Origin: Filosporella fistucella
Lineage: Eukaryota > Ascomycota > Leotiomycetes > Helotiales
NCBI GenBank assembly: GCA_030077755.1
Contig: JAQJZZ010000012.1
Location: 496,001 to 560,000 of the forward strand
Direction: 5' to 3'
Length of the DNA: 64,000 bases
Shown: piece after piece, positions 49,361-58,716 of the stretch
Numbering within the stretch: position 1 is the first letter of the stretch
How the letters are laid out: the number at the start of each line of letters is the position of its first letter
The notes under the pieces: generated by a model
What the model was told of the DNA's origin: nothing
Seen by the model: only the letters and a program-made list of their open reading frames with translations
Databases searched by the model: none
Position numbers and translations under genes: made by a program

Positions 49361-50408
49361 TCATCGTCTATTCAGTCCTACCAGACTGAAGAACTCATTT
49401 CTAGTCTTCTCTCTCTTCTCTATGCACCCCAGAACGCAACTCGTAATTGTAGTAGCACTTGTTTTTTCCACCCCTCGCATGACCATACATAGATGGCTTG
49501 ATTCCATGACAACAGCCACTCCTTGTGGTTTTAACACTTCCATAACGGCATGTGCCACATCTTTGGTAAGACGTTCTTGGATTTGGAGACGTCGGGAGAA
49601 CATATCTGCTATGCGGGGTAGTTTCGAAATTCCAATGACATCTCTATCGGGGATATAGCCAATATGCATCTATCTTTGTTAGCCCTTTGCTCGATCCCAA
49701 TGATATGATATAGGAAGCTCACCTTGCCTGTAAATGGTACCATATGATGCTCGCAGAGACTGAAAACCTCGATATCCTTGACAATGACTAATTCATTATG
49801 TCCTTCATGGAAAATTGCATCATTGACAATATCTCGCATATTCTCCTGATATCCCTTCGTGAAGAACAGCATTGCTTTGGCGTATCGCTCCGGTGTAGCT
49901 AGGAGTCCTTCTCGGTCTGGATCTTCTCCAATGCATTCGAGTATAGTCCGTACAGCTCCGGTCAATTTCTGGAGCCGTTCTGCAGCTTGCTCGGGTGTCT
50001 CTTCTTTTCTGGCACGAGTGCCAACACCTACCTTTAGTCAGTCTCAAGTTCCCGCTGCGACTTGGAAGAGTATGGATAGTTTGGACATGACTTACTCGGC
50101 TTGCTCAAACCATCGAAATCAATTACCGGACTAGGGGACCTAGTATCTGGTTCTGGTCTTGGGGGTGAAGCCTCATCCCTAGGATCTCTCGCCGGTTTAC
50201 TAACACTCAATCGTCTCTTGGAATGCCCATTTGCCTTCTTGTCCTTGGACTTCCTCTTCTTTTTCTTTGTACCTTGCTCCTCCTCGTTCTTCCTCTTCAA
50301 ATTGCCATTGGGAAGATCTTGATCCGAAACATTAGAACTGGACATCTTAGCCGAGATATCCTCGTCGGATTCCTCTGTCTTGTGTGGAGGGTTCGTAAAT
50401 TGAACCAT
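49361..50408 (-). CDS. FOL2: GTP cyclohydrolase I
   Basis: Three exons: 50096-50408, 49723-50027, 49361-49669; 308 residues. The N-terminal 105 residues are a charged, Lys/Ser-rich extension with [11 protein letters not shown]. The catalytic domain begins at [19 protein letters not shown]. Key sites: [16 protein letters not shown], zinc ligands Cys and His in LCEHHMVPF with a second Cys in HLCM, and [10 protein letters not shown]. It converts GTP to dihydroneopterin triphosphate, first step of folate and pterin synthesis. The start at 50408 (CCATGG context) is chosen; an in-frame ATG at 50555 would add 49 residues. Both introns keep phase. Confidence 0.95.
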
Positions 50409-50788
50409 GGTAGAACAATATTTGTTGTAGTAGTGGGGGTCTGAGGGTCTGAGTCGTTTCTGAAAATTACCCCGGAAAGTTTGTTTCTCTTGGCCGATCC
50501 CTGGCGATGGTGGTGACGCTAGCCTGAGGGGACCTCCTGCAGCTTGAGCTTGCATTGCATTTCAGGGACTCTTCGTAGCCTCGTCATTAAAATCTGTTGA
50601 TATTATCCGCTGTAATATCACAGAGACACATATCACATTTTGTCAAGTTGAACTCTTCGGCCAAACCTCAACCCAGCTCTGTTGCGTTCTGAAAGCGAAT
50701 GCAAAATTCGGTATACTCAATACCTGGATGCTTCAACCACCAACGATAACTTTCAAATCGAAATCAGCAGCTTGAAAAGCGCAAAATA
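50409..50788. other. Divergent promoter of GTP cyclohydrolase I and TAF11
   Basis: Start codons 380 bp apart on opposite strands. The alternative upstream ATG of the cyclohydrolase (50553-50555) lies in this stretch. No separate gene. Confidence 0.55.
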
Positions 50789-51785
50789 ATGGCTTCACCA
50801 CCTTACAATACAAATTACACGGCTCACTCTCCTCCCTATCCCTCACACACTTCCCTCCCAAACCCAAAACGCAGACAATCCGACATGCCCTCCTCCGCTC
50901 CACTCATCAAACGCCGCAAGGCAAGCATGCTCTCTACCACCTCTGCGACTTCCTCTCTCCATCCTCTCCGACAAACCTCCTTCCCACCCGAATCTTCAAA
51001 CCCCGCGCTTACTCCTAACTTCTCGCGTTCGCCATCCATGGACACCATGTCCATCGTCTCTGGCTCTGTGGCAGGTGGCCTAAGTTCGAAGAAAAAGAAG
51101 CCGAGGAAGAGTAAGGGTGGGAAGGACGACGCAGGTAGAGGCAAGAGCATGATGAGTGACAGTAGGAAAGGGAAGAGTAGAGAGATTAGTGAGGAGGTTG
51201 AGGAGGAAGAGGAGGGTGGTGATGAGATGGCTTTGGAGAGTGCGGCTGCCAGTAAAGAAGAAAAGGCAAAAGAGGATCGCAAGAGACAGATTCTTGTGAG
51301 CGCATTTGAGAGTGATCAGGATCAGTTCAATCGATACGCGGCGTGGAGGGCTAGTAAACTTCCTGATGCTGTTGTGAGGAGAGTAAGTTTGAATCTATTG
51401 TCTACTTTCTACAACATACTGATTGCACCAGATCGTCAATCAAACACTCTCCCAATCCGTCCCACCAAACGTTATCCTCGCCATCAAATCTGCCGCAAAG
51501 ATCTACGCCGGGGAACTAATCGAAGGCGCCAGACGCGTTCAAACACAATGGATTGAAGCTGGTGAACCACAATTACCTGACCCCGTTCCAGCTGGTATCA
51601 TAGAACGCAAGCCAGAAACCCGGAGAGCACCACTCTTACCGGATCATCTGAGAGAGGCACATAGGAGACATGTTGTGGAAGGTGATGGGGGATTAGTTGG
51701 ACAATTAGGATTGTGGCAGGCGCAGCAACATAGTGGGGTTGAGAGGTTTGCTTTGAAGGCTGGTGGAAAGAGGTTATTCAAGTGA
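50789..51785 (+). CDS. TAF11: TFIID subunit TAF11
   Basis: Two exons, 50789-51382 and 51432-51785 (intron 49 nt), 315 residues. A long disordered N-terminus (Pro/Ser-rich, then Lys-rich SKKKKPRKSKGG and an acidic EEVEEEEEGG run) precedes the hTAFII28-type histone fold. That fold starts at DRKRQILVSAFESDQDQFNRYAAWRASKLPDAV, crosses the intron at RR|IVNQTL, and continues NVILAIKSAAKIYAGELIEGARRVQTQW. TAF11 pairs with TAF13 in TFIID. The C-terminal extension with PLLPDHLREAHRRH is typical of fungal TAF11. Confidence 0.95.
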
Positions 51786-52479
51786 GATAGATCAGAGGGT
51801 TTGGAGTTAAGGGCATATGGGTTGCATTGATTTGGCGTCGGGATACCTTTGGGAGGTATAGATACGTTCCGTCAGGCATTCATCTATAGCACAATGAAAT
51901 TATCGCCGCACCTCGGCCTTAAAACAGACCAGTCTCAAGCGCCACACGGTTATATTTATTTGGTGTAGGAAGAAGTCAGAAGCAAAATGCCAAGATCTCT
52001 AGTACTAAAATATCAGAGGTCTTTCTTGGACCAAATGTGTTGATTGAAAATCGAGCCAAAATCGAGGGGTTAGGAACTTAAGTGCCAGAATAGCAGAACA
52101 GAACCAAAAATGTTCGGCTCCATTACTAGTGTCTACACATTTTGTCGAAAGGATTTAGGTCCAATCTGCCTCAACAAATGAGCAGGAAGAAAACCCTCGA
52201 ATAATCATATAGCTTTGCACTTGTTGCTAGCTCTCGTCTGATCAATTTTCACTGAGAAAGGAGGCCACTGAGAGTCTTGTGGACGGTAGCTCCAGGTGTC
52301 GTCTATTCATCTAGGCCTCTCTATTCTACCTATTTCGTGGAAACCCCGATTGGTGTGATCTTTCTTTGGCTCGGCAGCCTTACTATTTCTGACGAAACAC
52401 ATCTAAATTGTGAGAGGATCCCAGTTCGGAATTCGTCTTCACAGTTGATATTCCATCCTACTCTCAGCATGATGGCAGC
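51786..52479. other. Intergenic between convergent genes
   Basis: 3' flanks of TAF11 and the QTRT2-like gene. No gene supported. Confidence 0.55.
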
Positions 52480-53898
52480 TTAATCCTCCACCTTTTCCGC
52501 AAATCCTTTCTCCTCAAGCTCCTCACCCGTCTCCACGGGCACAACGATCTCTTCCTCACCACCCCCAAGATTCCCCCATGCAGGTTTATTCTTTTTCCTC
52601 TCTCCCGGTCCCTCGCTCTTGAAATGGTATCCCCTAACCCTAGGTCCCTGTCCACTTTTCTCCGGCAACTCACTTTCGTATGCCCTCTCAAACGCCAGAC
52701 AATCTTCTTCCCAGGTCCCACTCGCGATACTAGTTCGTATAGCAGAGAAAAATGTAGACAAAATGTGATGATTATGGATTTGGAGTAATACCCAGCCCAG
52801 CATCTCTTTGGCAGATAGGAGATGCTGGATGAATGCGCGATGGTGAGATGTGCATGTATAGCAAGTACAAGAGAGGGAGAGAGGGAGGAGAGATGTGGAG
52901 TGCGAGGGGGTCCACATATCTATGCCTAGTGGTAATGGACCACTTTCCTCAATTCCATTCCCACTTGCGTTTTGTGAATTTGTTTCATTTGGAGTTGGGA
53001 ATCGAAAGGTTAATGCTATCCCAGCATCTGTTGCGAAGCCTATAAAGGGGACGGTAAAGACATCCATTCCTAGACCTATCTGTCGCAAAATATGCCGTGG
53101 ACTTGTTGGTTCGTCTAGAGATAGACGAGGAAGTTTTGACAGGGAAGTCGTGGCGGGGATATCAGGAAGAAGATTGGAATCGTAGAATGCTAAACCTGCT
53201 ATTTCTTCGCTGAGATCGTCGGAAACGTAGGTGAGATATTCAGATTGCTCTAAGAAGTCTACTGGAAGAATTGGAGCAAAGACAGCTTGGTCCTCGATTT
53301 TCTCGTTCATGAGCTGGGAAAGCCACTCTTGGGTACGATCTCCCATTTTGGCAAGCCTTTTTACTCCTGGTTTAGAGCCATGAGGTACATCGGCGAGAGA
53401 AATGGTGATATCTGGGCGAAGACGCTCAACATAGCTTATGTATGCTTTGTTTGATACGAATTGGAAGCCAGTGGAAGTGAAGACCGATATGGCTGTGTTG
53501 CTATTGCCATTTGGAGCTGCTACAGCTGGAGTCCTTCGTGGTGCCAAGAAAGTTATGAGAGATTTTGGGAGGGCTGTAAAAGTGTGAAGAGGAGATGGTC
53601 CAGGACAATTCATAATTGGGGGTGTACTTTTCACTGCACTCTCTATGACTTTCAACAGTCAGAATGGATGAGGAAATCTGGCACGTGATAGACACTCACA
53701 GTCTTCTAAAGCCATATGAACTCCCCCAAATTGTGTATGTGCAGAGATTACATCTTGAGAGATGTGTGGAATAACACCTCTCGAGCTGATTGCAAAGAAA
53801 TTTGGTGTTTCCAGGGGTTTGCGTCTAGGAACAGACAATTTTCCAAGCCGGGGTCCGACTGTATTAGGATCGATTTTGGTTAAGACTTCGAACGCCAT
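52480..53898 (-). CDS. QTRT2: Queuine tRNA-ribosyltransferase accessory subunit 2 (QTRT2-like)
   Basis: Two exons, 53700-53898 and 52480-53648 (intron 51 nt, CTGAC branch, AAAG acceptor), 455 residues. The TGT fold is seen in TPNFFAISSRGVIPHISQDV, PDITISLADVPHG, GLAFYDSN, SLDEPTSPRHILRQIGLGMDVFTVPFIGFATDAG and the zinc site CTCYTCTSHHRAFIQHLL followed by EMLGWVLLQIHN. QTRT2 pairs with catalytic QTRT1 to exchange guanine-34 for queuine in tRNAs; it binds zinc but lacks the nucleophilic Asp. The C-terminal 60 residues are a variable charged tail. The acceptor was chosen because it restores HMALEDFIESA; the nearer TAG would create a stop. Confidence 0.9.
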
Positions 53899-54531
53899 TT
53901 TTACCCAATTTGGAGGAGAAGAGCCTGACGAGTCTATAACGAGTTTTTGCAATGTCCTTATGGATTTCATGAAACAAATATCAAAGATCAAAAGAAGATT
54001 TCTGGTTAATCTGCAGGCCAGTACCCTCAAGATCTATCGTGTGCTTTTGAGTCGGGAAGAGAAAATTCAAAGAGTTCCATCAACATTGCTCTCAACGGTT
54101 GAATGCGAAGTTCGTCCCGGGCGCTGTTTTAAGCTGATATATTTCGGAATGACTCCCTGGTGTTGAAGAATCCAAAAACGACCAAAGAGGATAAGCGCAA
54201 ATTTCCATCTCACTAACCGCCTCTGTCTTAAACTTCGGCGATAAGAACCATCTTATCCATCCCATCCTATCCGTCGTTCCGCTTCTTGGCACCTGTAACA
54301 CTGATCTACGACTCGAGGTGAGGTGAGATGCATTTCTCACAACTGCTTGTTCTTTCGTACATCTCTCTGATTCTGCATTGCAATTGCTTCATCTATCCCA
54401 GCTCGTCATGGGAAATGTCGCAGCTCACTCCTTGATCTTCGCATATTCTTGTTCGCTGCAATATCTATCTCAAACAACAAAGTCGGCCGATACTCAACTA
54501 CTATCCTGAGACAAAACAGAAATCCCCCGCC
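53899..54531. other. Divergent promoter region
   Basis: Between the QTRT2-like and LCCL genes. Short frames only; no gene. Confidence 0.55.
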
Positions 54532-56478
54532 ATGCCTCGAAATAACGATGAAGAAGGTGGAAGATATGTTCCGCTGGCTGAGGAGCATCCAGATGATCCC
54601 ATCGATGAGTCCACACAGACGAACCTTCTTCGTATGGATGAGCTTTCCGAAGACAGCTCTCCTCCAACGCCGCGTTTTCTGCAAGACCAATCTTCATATC
54701 GATATTTGAAATGGATTCCAGTGCCAATCCGACGAGTCTCCAAGTCAATCGCACACTGGGCGAAAGGACCAGATCCTCCTCATATTCACGCCGTCTATCC
54801 GCTGTTCCCCTCCATTCAGGAAGCACCAATTCGTCTTCTCGATCACTACATACCCAAGCGAAGACATCGAATTACACTGCTAATATCATTCTATTTCTGT
54901 TGGATCTTGACATTTGCTGTTGTTATGCGACAAAGTACATTTGCTACGGAAATCGAAGGTTGGGGAGCACCAGGCAACATCGGTTGTGGAAACACCTACT
55001 GGGTACCAGGGAATCGATGTGGGTTAAACGGAAATGACTGTAGACCATTCAATGGAAGTGGATTCGCTTTCCGGTGCCCTGCAAACTGCGCCAGTCAATG
55101 GGTCCTTAATCCTCGTGCAGTTGGTGCCCAAGAAATTGTCTATAAACCATTTGTAATTGGTGGACCCTCTAAAGACGACAAAACCCCGATCTATCGAAGC
55201 GATTCCTTTATCTGCGGCTCAGCGATTCATGCAGGCATAATTGATAATACTAAAGGAGGATGTGGAGTGGTATCACTGGTTGGAAAACACCACAACTACG
55301 AGAGCTCTGAGCATCACGGCATCAAGAGCATCGGCTTTGACTCGGATTTCCCCTCATCTTTCACATTTCATTCTGGGACGACCTGTGAGGCTAAGGACGC
55401 AAGATGGCAGTTACTATTCGTATCGTTGACCTTCACAATTCTACTGTCACTATTTACAACCTCGCCTGGATTGTTCTTTTTCAGTATCTTCACAGGCCTC
55501 TTCTTTCACGTTGGCCTCGCCTCGGACCCACCTGGTCATGGAAGCATTCCAGGTTTAATTTCAAATCTCCTGGGAAAGTTTCTACCAGCAGCTTTCTGTG
55601 GATTTGTTATGTACAGATATATGGGTGTTCGACGGACTTTGGATGGTCTCACTGCTCAAATCGAGAAGACAGTTCTGTGGCTTGGAGGCTGTTGGTTTGG
55701 AGCTTTAACAAATTACACCCTGGACTGGATTCCCATACAAAGATTGAATGCACACGATCTCCAACAGCAACCTGGAGCTAAGCTTGCCCTCGCCATCATT
55801 GTAGTCCTCCTTGTCACGATCGTCATTAAACAAATATTCTTCTTCCGCGAAGAAGGTCGCCTGGTCAAATACTTGGGCCTTTACGGAATCTTTGTCGGAG
55901 CAATATTAGTTTCCCTGCTACTACCTGGACTTAGTCTTCGAATCCACCATTACATTCTTGCGTTGCTTTTGCTTCCTGGAACAAGTATGCAGACACGACC
56001 TGCTATGCTATACCAGGGTATTCTCATTGGCTTTTTCGTCAATGGAATCGCAAGGTGGGGATTTGATCCTGTTCTTCAAACACCAGCGGCACTCCAAGGC
56101 GATGCTCAACATAATTCTAAGCTACCAATGATCGCCAGACCTTCCATCACTTTAGGGCAAAATATATCAACCATATCCTTCTCCTGGCTATCCCCTCCCG
56201 AGCCATTTGACGGTATCAGTGTTCTGGTCAACGATGTCGAAAGATTCCGAGGCTATACAGATGAAGGTTTTGCCAGTGATAAGCACTTTGTATGGTCAAA
56301 AGACCCCGCAGTAGCCGAACCTCAATACTTTCGATTCGCGTACATGGAAGGATCATCAAGTTGGGACTACACGAAGGCGGGTATCTGGCATCCGGATGGC
56401 TCGTGGACGGAGATGAAGTCTGGCCCAAGTAAGGTCAAGAGCAGGTCGCTGGACGGCGAAGAATTCACAGTAAGATAA
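54532..56478 (+). CDS. LCCL-domain polytopic membrane protein
   Basis: Single exon, 648 residues. A charged N-terminus (1-60), then PHIHAVYPLFPSIQEAPIRLLD, then TM1 (about 114-132). The LCCL domain lies at about 145-285 in the lumen or outside. Signature blocks are IGCGNTYWVPGNRCGLNG, YRSDSFICGSAIHAGII and KGGCGVVSLVGKHHNY, with paired cysteines. After it come 7-8 hydrophobic segments (about 292-510), with IARWGFDPVLQTP and a C-terminal beta-rich tail facing one side (residues 540-648, FRFAYMEGSSSWDYTKAG). LCCL modules are thought to bind lipid or lipopolysaccharide; the function of the fungal multi-pass form is unknown. A good ATG context (CCGCCATGC) supports the start. Confidence 0.92.
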   Translation: MPRNNDEEGGRYVPLAEEHPDDPIDESTQTNLLRMDELSEDSSPPTPRFLQDQSSYRYLKWIPVPIRRVSKSIAHWAKGPDPPHIHAVYPLFPSIQEAPIRLLDHYIPKRRHRITLLISFYFCWILTFAVVMRQSTFATEIEGWGAPGNIGCGNTYWVPGNRCGLNGNDCRPFNGSGFAFRCPANCASQWVLNPRAVGAQEIVYKPFVIGGPSKDDKTPIYRSDSFICGSAIHAGIIDNTKGGCGVVSLVGKHHNYESSEHHGIKSIGFDSDFPSSFTFHSGTTCEAKDARWQLLFVSLTFTILLSLFTTSPGLFFFSIFTGLFFHVGLASDPPGHGSIPGLISNLLGKFLPAAFCGFVMYRYMGVRRTLDGLTAQIEKTVLWLGGCWFGALTNYTLDWIPIQRLNAHDLQQQPGAKLALAIIVVLLVTIVIKQIFFFREEGRLVKYLGLYGIFVGAILVSLLLPGLSLRIHHYILALLLLPGTSMQTRPAMLYQGILIGFFVNGIARWGFDPVLQTPAALQGDAQHNSKLPMIARPSITLGQNISTISFSWLSPPEPFDGISVLVNDVERFRGYTDEGFASDKHFVWSKDPAVAEPQYFRFAYMEGSSSWDYTKAGIWHPDGSWTEMKSGPSKVKSRSLDGEEFTVR

Positions 56479-56956
56479 GTGTCACGAGTACATAGAATGA
56501 ATTTATGATGTTTGATATTTTACATCTTTACTGCGCTTCGGTTTGCTATGTTCCATGCGATGAGATAGTTTCATTAATTTATCTGAGGCCAGCTAGACAG
56601 CGATTTTTATTTTTTGCGTAGAGATCTCTGTCATTATGACCTATCCACTGGGGGCGGGTAGTGCTTGCGAGTTATCATGGACCTGTTGGGCGACAAATGC
56701 GAGTCAGACGATGGATCTGCCCACAGTTCTCAATATATCCCAAATGCCGTTGAGACTAGCGGTGGAGTTGACAACCTGGGCTGTGAAGGGCTCGACTGGG
56801 CAGCTTTCTGCGGCAATCTCGAGTACTCTGAGAGGATCATACTGATGAGATGGAAATCCATCAAGTTTTCCGTTTACTCTCAACTCCTCACGTTCGGCGA
56901 TTGTAATTGCTGGCCCTCTGCTCTGCCGCGCCGGTTGCTGAATAACCTGATACCGT
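56479..56956. other. Intergenic, possible tail of the relic
   Basis: 3' side of the LCCL gene. A minus-strand open frame at 56880-57095 overlaps the end of the relic below in another frame and could be its frameshifted C-terminus. Confidence 0.4.
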
Positions 56957-58117
56957 CTACCGTTTTATCGAAGCTGCGAACAGTAGTCCCATACATCCAC
57001 GCATCGCTTTTAGCAAGTCCAGGAACCCCAACGCCGTAGTTACCCAAGATATCTGTACTGTACGCACTCCAAGTAGGTCTGTTGTCGGTCCCCACCGACT
57101 TGTGCTTTCAACCAGCGGGCAGGTAGACGTTATAACGATGACAGTCCTCTTGTGACCGCCTGCCTCGGAACGAATATCTCTGACAGAATGTTTCAACTAG
57201 TTGAAGCACTCATTAAATCGTTCTGTTCTGTCTTTCAATGTGCCGCCTAGTGCCACGTACCCCTCAATACGCTCGACAAACTCCCTTTAGGCATTCATTC
57301 CATGCGCCCAGAGCGAGATGCTTAAAATTGATATCTTGACTCTTTCGTCATCGAGGTCGTATCTCTCTTTCTCAAGGACGACGAGTTTGCCTTGCATGCG
57401 TGGATCTTTCTCGAATTGGCGAAGAATATAGAGGCCGATTTTGTAGGGTTGAGGAGGACCTGGACGAGTTCGGATAGTGGCCACTTTTTGTTTTCTGCAG
57501 CATCAGCGTTTTCTTCTTTGCTTGCAGTCGTCCCCCTCTCTTACTTGTTTTCTGTTCTTTCTTTTTTTCTTTGCACTCTCACCATCCTCTTCCTTTACAT
57601 TGGCCTCCTTGTTATCCTCCCAAAACTTCTCAGGTAAACCAATGATTGCCATACCGCCCGGCACGAAGAATACCTCCCGATAACTTTTTTTACACTGTTT
57701 CCTGAGCCAATCCCGAAGATGAACCCGATACACTGGGCCAACTGCGGAGCCGATATCTCCCACTAATTCAAGGTATTGAGTGGAGGTATGAGTTGGATAA
57801 TCAAAGGTGTATCCTCCTGGGAATCTTCGCTAGTTGGAGGGTAAGCAGAAGAGATGGACTCGGTTGAGGGCTAGGATTCTGGGTCTATGGTTGAGCTTGA
57901 AATGGGCGAGGGCTTATCGTGGGGAAGATGCAAACCAGAGACGACTTAGAAGGTTATTAGAATTTGGGGTGACTCTCGGGAGGAATTTGTTTGCATTCCC
58001 ACTTCTTTCATCGTTGTCATCGTTCGGGTTGCCGTTCTTGCTGACTTGAGTCGACACTTCTACAGTGGCTGCCCGATTACGATGATATGAACCTGATAAT
58101 TCTTGTAGCTTTCTCAA
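56957..58117 (-). pseudogene. Relic of an unrecognised helical protein, one frame with five internal stops
   Basis: A single minus-strand frame of about 387 codons reads coherent protein but is cut by TAA (57914-57916), TAG (57830-57832), TGA (57503-57505), TAA (57287-57289) and TAG (57197-57199). Each could come from a CAA, CAG or CGA codon by one C-to-T change. Sequence between stops looks coding: GGYTFDYPTHTSTQYLELV, VYRVHLRDWLRKQCKKSY, GGMAIIGLPEKFWED, LYILRQFEKDPRMQGKLVVL, DERVKISILSISLWAHGMNA, EFVERIEGYVALGG and LKHSVRDIRSEAGGHKRTVI. The charged middle (KKKRKNRK) could mark a splice donor, GTAAGA, but splicing there breaks the frame. I do not recognise the family. It is probably an alpha-helical cytosolic protein next to a HET gene. 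Confidence 0.6.
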
Positions 58118-58201
58118 AGATCAAATAGGGCAACTCGCTATTTTATTGATACAATGGGTGTTAACAATTGCGAATGTTCAAAACTGTTTATATGTCGCGA
58201 G

Positions 58202-58225
58202 GCGCATTGTGCTCGCACAATGCGC
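58202..58225. repeat. Perfect hairpin, 10-bp stem
   Basis: GCGCATTGTG (58202-58211), loop CTCG, then CACAATGCGC (58216-58225). No tail of Ts follows. It lies about 490 bp upstream of the second HET gene. Confidence 0.85.
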
Positions 58226-58534
58226 ATAAGAAATTTCTTTGGTTACTTGGATAGTGTCCTGTATTGTTCTCTGCCTTCTTTGTTATGTCAAAATATGCTG
58301 CTTTGTTTCTCCAGGTAATTGCATCGTCAAAATAGGTCAAAGTGTTGAGCATGTTTTTATGGCTGACCTATTGTGGCGAAATCATGAGGATTGCCGCGCA
58401 TATGTATCTTTACGGGTTGAATTTGAAGTCGCGAATCGGGTCACTTTTCATATATATACTACTGGTTGAAAAATGTAGAAGGGCCGGATAAGTGAGGATG
58501 GCCTGCACAATCCACGAACCAATGATTAGCCTGG

Positions 58535-58564
58535 AATTGTGGCAGTCAGAACACTGCCACAATT
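58535..58564. repeat. Perfect hairpin, 12-bp stem
   Basis: AATTGTGGCAGT (58535-58546), 6-base loop, then ACTGCCACAATT (58553-58564). It lies 150 bp before the HET start codon, probably in the promoter or leader. Confidence 0.85.
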
Positions 58565-58716
58565 GTCTTGAGGCTTAGCTTCAGGTAAATATATCATCGC
58601 AAACCTTATCCTGTCTTTGACAACCTTCCGACTCATCTCTCAGGTATCAATTGCAATATTCTTTGCTCCGGTGTTTAAAGATGTTCTAATATTGCTCGTC
58701 GCAGATCAAATAGAAG

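Noticed and set aside
57490..57560. Possible 50-nt intron (GTAAGA...CTGATGCTGCAG) in the relic
   Set aside because: Splicing it would leave the coding-like frame downstream, and the other four stops would remain.
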